DNA of 64,000 bases from Sulfuritalea sp. (lineage in GTDB: Bacteria; Pseudomonadota; Gammaproteobacteria; Burkholderiales; Rhodocyclaceae): contig JADJQA010000014.1 in NCBI GenBank assembly GCA_016712985.1, forward strand, positions 1 through 64,000, read 5' to 3'. How positions within the stretch are numbered: position 1 is the stretch's first letter; each line of letters opens with the position of its first letter. The translations under genes and the position numbers were made by a program. The notes below the pieces were generated by a model that saw only the letters and a list, made by a program, of their open reading frames with translations, ran no database searches and was not told the DNA's origin. This document shows, one piece after another, positions 1-9,299 of this stretch.

Positions 1-192
1 TCGGTGGCGCCAACCGCGCATCGCATCGGCATGGGCATCGGGAAAGGTCAATGGATTCACCAGCACAAATGCGCGCTGGACCATGGTCTTCATCGCGCGC
101 CGCACCGATGATATTGCCGGATGGCTCGGCTGCGAGAGGACCACGCGGATGCGATCGAGGACAGCGGCAGCGAGGAATGGCGTGGCCTTCAT
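1..192 (-). pseudogene. trmJ: 5' end of trmJ-like tRNA methyltransferase, degraded
   Basis: Read on the minus strand from an ATG at 192, the sequence gives MKATPFLAAAVLDRIRVVL then SQPSHP, and in a shifted frame MKTM...VLVNPLTFPDAHADAM. This is the N-terminal SPOUT-family pattern of TrmJ, which 2'-O-methylates position 32 of some tRNAs. The two blocks are in different frames: a GGG expected after CATCC reads GG, and bases around the GAAARAM motif are disturbed. The gene runs off the left edge. It is divergent from a suhB-like gene, a pairing I recall as common in betaproteobacteria. Either a true pseudogene or a badly read contig end; identity fairly sure, status not. Confidence 0.6.
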
Positions 193-258
193 AATAGAAT
201 CGCAGGCTTCGCAACCGAATGCGCCCTTCACCAAGCACCGCCGTAAAAATCCGCGAAT

Positions 259-1062
259 CCCGCTGAACGCTTAACCGTCAAAGCCGCGCGTCGCCATAAG
301 CCAGATCATCAACCGCGCCAGTACAGACGGACAAGCTCTGCGGATCGACGTCAAGCAGCAGGCGACTATGTCACGGAAGGTGGACCGCGCCGCAGAAGCC
401 GCGATCCTCGACGTACCCGCGCCGGTTCCTACCCGACCCGTGATTTTAGCAGAGAGTCGGGGCTGGCCGGCACCAGCGCGGACAGCGAATACCGGTGGAT
501 CATCGATCCGCTGGACGGCACCACCAATTTCATCCACGTGGCCTGCCGCAGTACGCCATTTCCGCATCAACCTGGCCCACGAGGGTGATGACGCGCACGC
601 CGTAGTCTCGACCCTGACTTTCTGTGAAATCTTCACCGCCAGCAGGAATTGGCGGCGCCTTTGTCGGTAAGCGCATTCGCGTCGCCAAGTAGCGTCAAGC
701 TCGACGAGGCCTGGTCAGCACCGGCTTCCCGTATCGCGTGTTCAACCATCGACACCTACCTGGCGATTTTCCGCGACGTAGCGCAAAGGGCAGCCGGCAT
801 GCGCCGCCCCGGCGCCGCCTCGCTCGACCTCGCCTGGGTGGCCTGCGTGCACGCATGGACAGCTTCTGGGAACTCGGCCTGTCGCCCTGGGACATGGCGG
901 CCGGCACGCTGCTGATCACCGCCGGCGGCATGGCCGGAGGCGACCTTGTCGGGCGAAGCGAATTACATGAAGACCGGCAACATCGTCGGCGGCAACCCCA
1001 AGATATTCTCGCAATTGCTGCAACTCATCGCGCCTCATCTGAGCGCGAAGCTGCCTGCCTAG
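259..1062 (+). pseudogene. suhB: suhB-like inositol monophosphatase with several frameshifts
   Basis: The three frames together spell an inositol-1-monophosphatase/SuhB protein. Blocks seen are TEVDRAAEAAILDVL near 375-415, the metal-binding signature WIIDPLDGTTNFIH at 499-540, then SLDLAWVACG and FWELGLSPWDMAAGTLLIT (about 815-920), and a C-terminus GGNPKIFSQLLQLIAPHLSAKLPA split around 990-1062 and ending with TAG. The length fits the usual 265-270 residues only if several missing bases are allowed. No clear ATG is left at the expected start near 259. The family hydrolyses inositol monophosphate, and in E. coli SuhB also acts in rRNA antitermination. Error density is far higher than in the rest of the window, so decay and poor contig-end sequence are both possible. 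Confidence 0.65.
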
Positions 1063-1107
1063 ATCTGCTGCCAATGCGGATCACTCCCGGCTCTTGGTCG
1101 TTCTGAA

Positions 1108-1415
1108 CCATCGACCGACCGCATATTCACCGCGCCCAACGGCAAAATCGGAAAGCTGGTGGGGACGCTGCTGGCCAGCGCAGGCATCACGGCCTCGGAC
1201 CGCCTTTTCATGGCCTTCGCCTTCGGCCCCTTCATCGCCTTCTGGGCGGCGGTCGAAGGCGCGCGCAAGATCGGCGCGATCATGATCCCCGGCGGCGGGC
1301 GCGACTCCCGGTAACACCTGCAACTGATGCGCGACGCCGGCGCCACGGTGCTCTGCTGCACGCCGACCTATGCGCTGCGACTGGCCGAGGTGGCGCGCGA
1401 GATCGGCTTATCACC
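1108..1415 (+). pseudogene. internal fragment of phenylacetate-CoA ligase-like enzyme
   Basis: One frame reads FTAPNGKIGKLVGTLLASAG, ITASDRLFMAFAFGPFIAFW, AAVEGARKIGAIMIPGG, an in-frame TAA at 1312-1314, then LQLMRDAGATVLCCTPTYAL and RLAEVAREIGL. This is the middle of the adenylate-forming PaaK family (phenylacetate-CoA ligase and relatives). Both ends are missing: on the left it abuts the suhB remnant, and on the right it stops just before the 3' end of the opposing chaA gene. With one stop codon and no start it cannot make an enzyme. It could be a relic of a catabolic gene or a chimeric contig end. Confidence 0.6.
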
Positions 1416-1427
1416 AACCTTGGCGGA

Positions 1428-2533
1428 TCAGGGAACGATGGCGAGAAACAGAAAGGCCGCGAACAGCACAAGGTGCACTGTTCCCTGCATGACGGTGGCC
1501 TGGCCGCCGATGACCGTTATGGCGCTGACCAGCAGGGTCAGGGCCAGCAGCACTATTTCCTTGGCTGGCAGCCCGAGATCCAGCGTGATGCCCATGGCAA
1601 TCGCGACGACACCGACCGCTGGAATGGTCAGGCCGATCGTGGCCAATGCCGAGCCCAAGGCCAGATTCAGGCTGGTCTGAATCTCGTTGCGCCGCGCCGC
1701 ACGCAATGCCGCCAGGGTTTCCGGCATCAGAACGAGCAGGGCGATGGCGATTCCGATTACGACAGCGGCGCCGAAATCGCTTGAACTCCGCTCTTGATCG
1801 CCGGTGACAACTGCTTGGCCAGACCGACGACGCCGGCCAATGCCACCAGCAGCAGGACGAAGCTGGCCGAAGCGGTGCTGAGCAAGGGTCGGCTGTGGTG
1901 TTGGCTGGCATCATTGATTCCCTCGCCGCGCTCCGCTGCGTGGGGCAGAAAATGGTCCTTGTGGCGTACTGTCTGCACGAAAACGAACACCAGATAGAGA
2001 ATCAGCGACATCAGGCTGGCAAACCCCAGTTGCGCTGGCGAATACGTCGGCCCCGGCGTGGTTGTGGTGAATTGCGGAAGAATCAGGGTAAGCGTGGTCA
2101 GCGCAACCAGTACGGACAGTGCCGAGCTGCTGCCTTCGGCACGGAAGGTGACAATGCCGTGGCGAATGCTTCCTGCCAGCAGGCAGATGCCGACCACGCC
2201 ATTGCAGATGATCATCACCGTCGCGAATACCGTATCCCGCGCCAGGCTCCGCGCATCGTCGCCGCCGGCGAGCATCATGGAGACGATCAGGGAAACTTCG
2301 ATGACGGTGACGGCCAGGGCCAGCATCAGCGTCCCCAGCGGTTCGCCCACGCGATGGGCGATGACTTCGGCATGAACAACGGCGACCAGCACGGTAGCGA
2401 TCAAAGCCAGCGCAACAAGGGCCAGAAAAAGCGTGCTGGCACTGTCACCAAACCCGGAAATCAGCAGGCCGAGGGCGACGATTGGAACGACGATGGTGAT
2501 GATGGGAAGGTCGAGGAATCTGGGCAGGGGCAC
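1428..2533 (-). CDS. chaA: ChaA-type calcium/proton (sodium/proton) antiporter, one frameshift
   Basis: A hydrophobic protein of about 368 residues after correction, close to the 366 of E. coli ChaA, which exports Ca2+, Na+ and K+ across the inner membrane in exchange for protons. The N-terminal half has repeated membrane segments and the family pattern HRVGEPLGTLMLALAVTVIE; the C-terminal half has AARRNEIQTSLNLALGSALA and TIGLTIPAVG, the second copy of the cation-exchanger alpha repeat. The halves are in different frames. They join near 1770, after VQA, where adding one base gives DFGAAVVIGIAIALLVLMPE. The start is the ATG at 2533. It stands alone, with a PaaK fragment converging on its 3' end. 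Confidence 0.85.
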
Positions 2534-2946
2534 GGGATTTCGCTTCGGCAGGGTTTGAAGACGGTGGCAGACAGGACCGGCAGGGATTACCTTGGGGAAT
2601 GTCAGGTCCGATTCAGCCCCGAAGTGTAGCCGCGGAACAGTCGGGTGCGACGGACAACCGCAAAGGACAGGAATTCCAACCCGCTACGGCGAGTACCCCG
2701 GCCCGCCGCAGCTTGGTGAATCCGGTTAGCCCGCGTCGGATCCCGTGGACCGGGATTCCCGCAGGCTAGGCGAGGGGGAACGCGTCGTACGATCCCGTCA
2801 GGGACGGCAGGCAGTGGACACGGCGGGCATCGCCGCAGCGCGCGTCGCCGTGTCCCGCACCGGTTTCCGGCGCAAAATCGCGACAGTCTTCGCTCTTGCC
2901 GCTCATGCCCATACCCGCCTCCACCGCCTCCATCGAATTCCATCAA
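2534..2946. other. 413-base stretch with no convincing gene
   Basis: This interval lies between the chaA start and the end of the SWIM gene. Open frames exist on both strands but their translations are Arg/Pro-rich, without family motifs or a matching ribosome binding site. It must hold the chaA promoter. The 3' end of the SWIM/SNF2 operon also ends here, but I see no clear hairpin followed by a T tract. Confidence 0.5.
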
Positions 2947-3995
2947 TCAAGCGGTTCGGGCCGCATCCTTTTTCTTGACCGCGGCGCCAACCGCCGCCTT
3001 GGCCCATCCGGGCGACGACTTGCCGGAGTTCGCTTTACGTTTCGAAGCGGGTACTGCGCCCACAAGGGTCGCCACCGGTGCAACCGCAGCGGACTTGCTG
3101 GCGGACTTGCTGCCCGGTGGCTTCGCCGCCACGGGTGTCTTGACGGTTGCCGCCTTGCGAATCCCAGGTGGCTTCTTGCTCGTCCCGATAGTGATCCCGG
3201 TTGCTGCTTTGGCCGTCTTCTGCGCAGTTGCTTTGGCTGCCACCGGTTTCTTCCGGGGGCCGGCGTCCTGCGTCGGTACGGCGGTTTCGTCCATCTCGAT
3301 GCCGAACACATCTCCCAGCAGCGACGTGTCGAGCACCTTGGCCGCCGCCGGGCCTTTCTTCGATTTCGGCAAGCCGGCCCCGGCCTGACTGACGAGATCC
3401 TTCGCATCGACCCGACGCAGGCTGAAAAGCAATTCGGGTTGCCTGTCGAGTCTCGCGCCCACGCCGTAGAGCACGGCGGCCACGTGCTTGCACATCGACG
3501 CCCAGTCCGGGCAACTGCAACTGAATTCGATTTCCTTCGGGGCGGGAAAGAGTCCGGTGCGCGGCGTGCAGATGCGCTCCATCACGGCCCTGGAAAGCTT
3601 CCCTTGCAGCAGTTCCACCAGCGAATCGATCGAACCCGAACAGTCGGCGCCAATCGCCTGCCACTGTTGCGCCGGAACCCTTGCGACCTTGACCGCGACC
3701 TTGTAGAGGCTGGAACCCATCACCAGCGCCTGAACTTCCCCTTCGGCAATCTTCAGGTCGATCACCGAACCGTTGCGCACGTAGGTTCGTCCGCGCGGCA
3801 AACGGTTGGCATAGTCGCTGTAGGCTTCAGGTTGTCGCACCAGGCCTTGCCCCAGACGGTCCTGGCGACGGCGCCGCGCGAGGGCTCGATCGGCGAGTGG
3901 CCGGCGCCCGCCTTCTTCGCCTTGGCCGCGGCTTTTTCGGCCTTGCGGCGCCGCTCGGCGACCGAGACATAGGGCTTCCATCCGTAGTAGCTCAT
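2947..3995 (-). CDS. SWIM zinc-finger protein with histone-like C-terminal tail
   Basis: The start is the ATG at 3995 (MSYYGWKPYVSVAERRR), eight bases beyond the end of the SNF2 gene. The first 55 residues and the rest lie in different frames, joining near 3827, where CTGAAGCC should be CTGGAAGCC to read CDNLEAYSDYANRLPRG. The corrected length is 349 residues. About residues 160-175 carry the SWIM zinc motif CSCPDWASMCKH, which binds nucleic acid or protein partners. The last 110 residues are an Ala/Lys/Pro tail with repeated AAK and KKP steps, resembling histone H1-like tails. SWIM proteins are commonly encoded beside SNF2 helicases. That partnership is the only functional clue; the exact role is unknown. 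Confidence 0.8.
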
Positions 3996-4003
3996 GGTTT
4001 TCC

Positions 4004-6711
4004 TCAGATCTCCTGCGAAGTGTTGATGTCAAGCTTGACCAGATCGAGCAACTCGCGGTCGCTCAGTTCGGTCAGCAATAACTCTGCGCTGCCTTCCAGC
4101 ACGTCCTTGACCAGTTGCTGCTTCGATTCGATCAACTGGTCGATGCGGTCCTCGATTGTGCCCCGGCAGACGAACTTGTGCACCAGCACGTTGTTTTTCT
4201 GGCCGATGCGGAAGGCGCGGTCGGTGGCCTGGTTTTCCACGGCGGGATTCCACCAGCGGTCGAAATGGATCACGTGGGACGCGGCGGTGAGGTTGAGCCC
4301 GGCGCCGCCCGCCTTCAGCGAGAGCACGAAGAATGGCGTCAGTTCGTCTTCCTGGAACCGCCTGACCAGCTCGCGACGCATGGCCACCGGGGTGCCGCCA
4401 TGCAGCACCAGACCCTCGCGCCGGAAGATGCCACCGAGAAAGGCGGCCAGCGGTTCGGTGGTCTCGCGGAACTGGGTGAACACCAGCAGCTTCTCCTGCT
4501 TGGCGGCAATCACCTCGGCCAGCTCGCGCAGGCGGGCGAACTTTCCGCTGTCCTCGGCACTCCAGGCGCCATCGCCGAGCCATTGCGAGGGATGGTTGCA
4601 GACCTGCTTGAAGCGCATCAGGAAAGACAGCACCAGGCCCTTGCGGCGAATTCCTTCGGCATTGCCCGCGGCCTCTTCCAGGGCAGTGCCCAGTTCGGTT
4701 ACCGCGCGCTGATACAGAGCCGCCTGGGCGGGAGTCAGGTGGCACCAGGCCTTGAGTTCGGTCTTGTCCGGCAGGTCGGCGATCACCCGCTTGTCGGTCT
4801 TCAGGCGGCGCAGGATGTAGGGTCGCACCAGGCTGCGCAGCGGACCGAAATGTTCGGCCTCGGCCAGTCGCCTGGCGAACTTGGCGAAGACCTTGTCCGA
4901 ACCCAGCAGGCCGGGGTGCGTGAAGTCGAAGATCGACCACAGATCGGACAGCCGGTTTTCAACCGGTGTGCCGGTCAGTGCGATGCGCGCGCCGGCCTTG
5001 AGCTTCTTCACCTGCCGCGTCTGCTTGGTCCGGGGTTCTTGATGGCCTGCGCTTCATCGATGACGGCGAGGCGCCAGTCCAGGTTCTGCAGCAACGGCAA
5101 GCGCAACAGCGAGCCATAGCTGGTGATGACGAGATCGACGCCGGCCAGCCGCGCCGCATCCAGCGCGCGCAATTCGGCGGCCGGCATCGCAGAAGGGTGG
5201 GCGATCAACAGGCGCAGACCCGGCGCGAAGCGTTCGGCTTCCGCGGCCCAGTTGGCCAGCAGCGAGGCAGGTGCAACCAGCACGCTGGGCAGGCCGGGCC
5301 GGAAACTGTCCTGCTCGCGTTTCAAGACCAGCAGCAGCGACAGCACCTGAATCGTCTTGCCCAGCCCCATGTCGTCGGCCAGGCAGGCGCCCAGACCCAG
5401 CCGGCTCAGCAGATACAGCCAGCGCACGCCCACCTCCTGATACGGCCGCAAGGTCGCCTTGAGTTCCGCGCCGGGACTGACCCGCGCCAGTCCCTCGGGC
5501 TGGCGCAGCCCCTGCAATGTCTCGGCCAGCCAGGGGCCGGCCACCAGTTGCGACCAATCGGCATCGGCCGCATCGGTCTCGCCATCGAGCGAAGCGCCGG
5601 CCATCAGGCGCATGGCCTCGGCAAACGGCAGGCCGCTTTCCGCCGCCGCGCGTTCGATGCTCCGAAAGCGTTCCAGCATGCGCCCAAGCTTCCTCGGGTC
5701 CACCTCGACCCAGCGCCCTCGAATCAATTGCAGACCATCGGTGCTGTTGAGCAGGGCTTGGATCTCGGCGGCATCGAGTCGTTCGCCGTCGATCGTGACT
5801 TCCATGCTGAAATCGAGCAAGGCATCCTGGCCCAGCAGCGAGGGCTGCCGCGCACCCAGGCTGGCCTTGACCAGTGGTCGCGCCGGTCGACCGGCCTGCC
5901 AGGCCCCCGGCGCGCGCACGACGATGCCGGCGGCTTCGAGCCTGGGTACGTCGGTGAGGAACTGGTAGGCATCTGCCGGCGTCCAGCGCAGCGGATGATA
6001 GATTTCCCCGGCATCCACCATCTGACGCAGCCAACTGCACTGCTCCGCTCCGGCCTGCACCGGCTTGAGCAGGGAGAGCAGCCGGGCTCGACTCTTGCCA
6101 TCGGAGAATTCGCTCAGCGCCTGCGACAGCGGCAGATGCTGCGCCTTGCCGTGAGCCGACAGGCGCGAGGTGTAAGTCGCCAGGAAAGCGAACGGCGCTT
6201 CGGGATCCCGGCGATTCTCCGCCAGGTTGAAATGCACACGGCCGACCAGGTTCCAGGCCGGATGGCAGCCCTTGAGGAAATCCTGCAGCGGGCGCTGCGC
6301 CGCGGCGAGCTCTACGCTCAGGGCGGCCTCGAGTTCAGACCACAGGGTGTCGAGTACGTCAGTCGTCAGATACTCGATGCCCCGCATCGGTGGCGCATCG
6401 GCGATCAAGACAGAGAGCGCCAGCGCGTCGGGTGCGGCAATCGCAACCTCCGCGTCCTCGGACGTGGCGCATAGCGCCGTCACGTAACGCGAGGCGAAAT
6501 CCCGCCACCAGGCCAGGGCCGGCGGCAAGGCCGTGCCGACTTCCGTCGCCCCGAGATGCAGCAAGCCGTGCCCGGCGCCGCGAGCAAAGGCAGCGGCAAC
6601 ACGATCCTGAATCTCCGCGGACCAGGGATGCTCGTCGGCATCCGGGGCCAGCAGCAGATGGCCGTGCGGCGTCAGCAGCGGCGCAAGGGCCTCGGGTGCG
6701 GACAATGACAT
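4004..6711 (-). CDS. SNF2-family DNA helicase/ATPase, one frameshift
   Basis: A bacterial SNF2/RapA-type ATPase of about 902 residues after correction. An N-terminal region specific to the bacterial subfamily is followed by Walker A ADDMGLGKT (about 446-453), Walker B VIDEAQAIKN (about 550), TGTPVENRLSDLW, and the C-terminal RecA fold with GGAGLNLT and DRWWNPAVENQATDRAFRIGQ around 810-840. All helicase motifs are present. The reading frame breaks near 5030, at NPG/TKQTRQVKKLKAG, where one base is missing after CCCGG. Such enzymes move along double-stranded DNA and remodel bound proteins. The downstream SWIM gene is presumably its partner. The position next to toxin-antitoxin and restriction genes allows a defence role, which is inference. 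Confidence 0.88.
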
Positions 6712-6729
6712 GTGCGTGGCGGGTCGCGA

Positions 6730-7029
6730 CTAAAAACCCTGCATCAACAACTCGATGGCGGCGACGATTTCGTCGCGACGACTCTCCAGCGTGGTCAATG
6801 GATTTTTCAACAGGGTGCACGGTACGGCCGCCATGAACTGAGTCACCATCACCGCGCTATCCGTCCCAATATCAAATACCGGGTTCAGGGTACGCGCCGG
6901 TAAAGGCGCCTGGGGTTGTGGCAGCAGCGGAACGACCACCCGCGTGTTCAGGTGATCGAGAATGCCCGATTGGACAACCAGCAGATAGCCTGCGCCGTCG
7001 GGGTTGGCAAAGACATCGAAGCGAGCCAT
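6730..7029 (-). CDS. ccdB: CcdB-type gyrase toxin
   Basis: 99 residues, the usual CcdB length (101). It begins MARFDVFANPDGAGYLLVVQ and ends with the CcdB-like helix TTLESRRDEIVAAIELLMQG, the part that in F-plasmid CcdB contacts GyrA. CcdB traps DNA gyrase on cleaved DNA. The ATG overlaps the TGA of ccdA by one base (TGATG), so the pair is translationally coupled with the antitoxin first. The last residues are GF rather than the WGI of the F-plasmid toxin, so activity may differ. A chromosomal, probably stress-related or stabilising pair. Confidence 0.9.
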   Translation of the reverse strand: MARFDVFANPDGAGYLLVVQSGILDHLNTRVVVPLLPQPQAPLPARTLNPVFDIGTDSAVMVTQFMAAVPCTLLKNPLTTLESRRDEIVAAIELLMQGF

Positions 7030-7280
7030 CAGAAGCTCCGGTACTTGGCCAGCGGCAGGCCGCGATTCTCGACGTAGGCATTGGAGCTTTCCAGCGCCCC
7101 GCGATTCTCGTTCAACCAAAGCGCAGCCCGGCGCTCGGCAATCGCCTGCTTGAGGCCCGACTCGGCAGCGCGGGAGATATTGACGTCAAGCGCGCGGGCA
7201 TCCGCCAGCAGGGATTCGCTGATCGAAACATTGGTTGGGCGTCGCGACGCCTTGACGGGTTTGTGCTGTACCTGATTCAT
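7029..7280 (-). CDS. ccdA: CcdA-type antitoxin
   Basis: 83 residues. The N-terminus (KASRRPTNVSISESLLADAR) matches the ribbon-helix-helix DNA-binding fold of CcdA, and the C-terminus ENRGALESSNAYVENRGLPL is the segment that wraps CcdB, with the conserved asparagine and glycine residues. The start at 7280 is chosen because GGTGGAGG lies just upstream and because homologues begin here, not at the earlier in-frame ATG codons. CcdA neutralises CcdB and represses its own promoter. Coupled to ccdB by a one-base overlap. Confidence 0.9.
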   Translation of the reverse strand: MNQVQHKPVKASRRPTNVSISESLLADARALDVNISRAAESGLKQAIAERRAALWLNENRGALESSNAYVENRGLPLAKYRSF

Positions 7281-7323
7281 GATGAACCTCCACCAAAAAG
7301 CTCGCGTTGATAACACAAGAGTC

Positions 7324-7339
7324 TGCATATACTCATGCA
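7324..7339. promoter_or_regulatory. possible CcdA operator
   Basis: TGCAT-ATACTC-ATGCA, an inverted repeat with 5-base arms in the AT-rich stretch upstream of ccdA. A further ATATTATGC follows at about 7342-7350. The position suits autoregulation by the CcdAB complex. Weak, based on symmetry alone. Confidence 0.3.
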
Positions 7340-7457
7340 CTATATTATGCGCAATCATCCATGCAAAGACTGAAGATCGGCCAGCGGACGATAGCGAAGG
7401 ATCGCGGATGCGGAGGCGTTTGCGGGAGAGCCCATGTTCATCGTCGGGCTCTCCGAA

Positions 7458-8804
7458 TCACAGCGGCCGGAAATCGGCGGCGATGGCTTGAATGGCGGGG
7501 CCGGCGAGCCCCGCCTTGCCGGCGAAGGCCGGCCAGTCGGCGACGGCGGCGGCGACCTTGTCGATAATCCTGGGCGCCGGACCGATGGCAAAACGGTCGG
7601 CGACGCGCAGCAGATCGTCGCGCGCGATGTTGCCGAACTTGCCGCTCACACCCATCAGGTGCTGGTAGGTCCATTCGCCCTTCGGGTTGAAGGCGTGGGT
7701 GACGTCATAGGCCGGCGCAAGTCGCCATTCGCGACTTCCGGCGGGAAGCAGGAAGCCGAAGTTCTTGCTGTGATCATCGCAGTTGGCGGCGATCACGTTG
7801 AAGACCATGCGGCGGAACGCTTCCGCCAGCGCATCGTGACCGAGTTTCAGGGCATGGATGGTTTGCAGCCACTGCGCGTAGTCGTGCGTAGCCTTCTGCC
7901 TGTAGTCGAGATGGGCCATGGCGCACAGGCTCTGGATGTGATGCTTGACGGTCTTGCCTTCGGCATCGACGCCGCGGTCGAAGCGCCGCGTCATGAAGTG
8001 GGCGCGACCGCCTTCTTCCAGCAGGCGACAAGGCGCGATGTCGATGCCGGCCGCGCGGGCCATCAGGGAGTAGGCGTATTCGACGCGGCCGTAGTCCTGC
8101 GATGCGCCCAGCTCCCGATCGGCGCCCATGCCGTCGAACTTGAGCAGCCAGTGTTCGAATCCGGGATCGGCATCGAACTGGCCGGCCCGAATTTCGTCGG
8201 TCTCCGGGTTCCACGCAATCGCGGCCTTGGCGCGCGCCCCCCCGGCACTGGTGCCCACCTGGATCATCTGCGCCAGGGCGACATGGGCCAGGTGATCGGT
8301 ATCGATCCGGCCCTGCACCGCCATGCGCGCGCCTTCGACCAGACGACCGAGCTTGATGGCGGTGTGGCTGGCCACGTTGGGTCCGCGCGCCGGGCGGAAC
8401 TCCAGCGCCCCCATGCCGCGCTTGCCCATGTAGGCCAGGCGGTCGAGCGGCGTGATGGCCTCCCTGGCGATACCCTTGTTCGCCATCCAGGCGTCGATCA
8501 GGGCATTGCCGAAGTCGTCTGGCAGGGCATCGGCCAACAACGCCGGCAGTCGCTTGAAGGTCAGCGATGGCAAGTCGGCGAAGACGAAAGGTGCGCCGGC
8601 CCGTTCGAGCGGCATCGTCAGGGGCGCGAGTTCGATGCCCTGCTTGACAAAGCTTGGGTCGTATTCGAAAGCATGGAAGCCCAGACGCGGATCCAGCGCC
8701 ACCGCCCCCACGCGATGGTTCCAGAGACGAACCTCGATGGCGTCGACGGGCTTAAACACTGCCGGCGCCTCCCTTGGCGCGAACGGCACGCTTGCGCGAG
8801 GCAC
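7458..8804 (-). CDS. hipA: HipA-type serine/threonine kinase toxin
   Basis: 448 residues from the ATG at 8804. An alternative GTG at 8759 would give 433 and a shorter overlap with hipB; E. coli HipA has 440. Features are the N-terminal HipA couple domain, LPALLADALPDDFGNALID, MGALEFRP, a phosphate-binding loop around GTSAGGARAKA, the catalytic NCDDHSKNFGFLL (about 341-353, equivalent to the catalytic Asp loop) and the metal-binding LAPAYDVTHAF. HipA kinases inactivate glutamyl-tRNA synthetase or other targets by phosphorylation, causing dormancy and persistence. All key residues look intact. It follows hipB with overlap, so production is coupled to the antitoxin. Confidence 0.92.
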   Translation of the reverse strand: MPRASVPFAPREAPAVFKPVDAIEVRLWNHRVGAVALDPRLGFHAFEYDPSFVKQGIELAPLTMPLERAGAPFVFADLPSLTFKRLPALLADALPDDFGNALIDAWMANKGIAREAITPLDRLAYMGKRGMGALEFRPARGPNVASHTAIKLGRLVEGARMAVQGRIDTDHLAHVALAQMIQVGTSAGGARAKAAIAWNPETDEIRAGQFDADPGFEHWLLKFDGMGADRELGASQDYGRVEYAYSLMARAAGIDIAPCRLLEEGGRAHFMTRRFDRGVDAEGKTVKHHIQSLCAMAHLDYRQKATHDYAQWLQTIHALKLGHDALAEAFRRMVFNVIAANCDDHSKNFGFLLPAGSREWRLAPAYDVTHAFNPKGEWTYQHLMGVSGKFGNIARDDLLRVADRFAIGPAPRIIDKVAAAVADWPAFAGKAGLAGPAIQAIAADFRPL

Positions 8805-9081
8805 GCTGGCGCGCCGGCTTGGTCTTCAGCATCCGAAGGGGGCTGATGCTCACTGACGGTGCGAGACTGGCAAGCCAGTCGGCCCGCCCCAAGGCGCGCA
8901 GCGTCTTTACAAGCGTCTTGACGGTAACGCCTTTGCCGGATTCGAGGTTCTTGACCGCCGTCAGCCCAACGCCGGCGCGCTCGGCCAAGGTGACCTGGTC
9001 GAGGTTGGCACTCAGGCGTATGGCGCGCACCTGCTCACCCAATTCAACCTCCCACTCTTCGATTGTTCTGGCGTTTTCCAT
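8752..9081 (-). CDS. hipB: HipB-type XRE-family antitoxin
   Basis: 109 residues. A helix-turn-helix of the XRE class covers about residues 15-70 (GEQVRAIRLSANLDQVTLAE, RAGVGLTAVKNLESG), followed by a basic tail rich in Arg, Lys and Ala. The start at 9081 is chosen over upstream codons because the upstream translation has no family character and the DNA there is AT-rich, with two symmetrical boxes. HipB binds HipA and represses the operon. The 3' end overlaps hipA. The tail is longer than in E. coli HipB (88 residues). Confidence 0.9.
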   Translation of the reverse strand: MENARTIEEWEVELGEQVRAIRLSANLDQVTLAERAGVGLTAVKNLESGKGVTVKTLVKTLRALGRADWLASLAPSVSISPLRMLKTKPARQRASRKRAVRAKGGAGSV

Positions 9082-9084
9082 TAA

Positions 9085-9102
9085 TGGATGCAATTTAATC
9101 CA
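9085..9102. promoter_or_regulatory. HipB operator, proximal copy
   Basis: TGGAT-N8-ATCCA directly upstream of the hipB ATG. Its half-site resembles that of the known E. coli HipB operator (TATCC-N8-GGATA) with the arms in the opposite order. It shares 18-base length and arms with the second box 40 bases away. Confidence 0.65.
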
Positions 9103-9124
9103 ATAAGCGAATAATACATTGCAA

Positions 9125-9142
9125 TGGATGCTAATGCATCCA
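9125..9142. promoter_or_regulatory. HipB operator, distal copy
   Basis: TGGATGC-TAAT-GCATCCA, a perfect inverted repeat with 7-base arms. It is identical in outer arms and total length to the box at 9085-9102, with centres 40 bases apart (almost four helical turns), so two HipB dimers could sit on the same face. The AT-rich DNA between them probably holds the hipBA promoter. Confidence 0.65.
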
Positions 9143-9299
9143 CTACATCTTAGTTGTCTATTCATTCGGTTTGCCACCCCCCGCCCTTCCTGACATCGGC
9201 AATCCGGGCATCGAGATCCGCTTCCGACCGCGGGATGCCGCGTGGCTGGGTCACCGGCAGCGCTGAGCGCGCCAGCGCGGTGCGTCCCCTTGGAAACCC

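Noticed and set aside
1895..2629. Long Gln/Arg-rich open frame on the plus strand
   Set aside because: Antisense shadow of chaA with low-complexity translation and no family motif. Similar shadows oppose kdpB, the SNF2 gene, smc and the type IIG gene.
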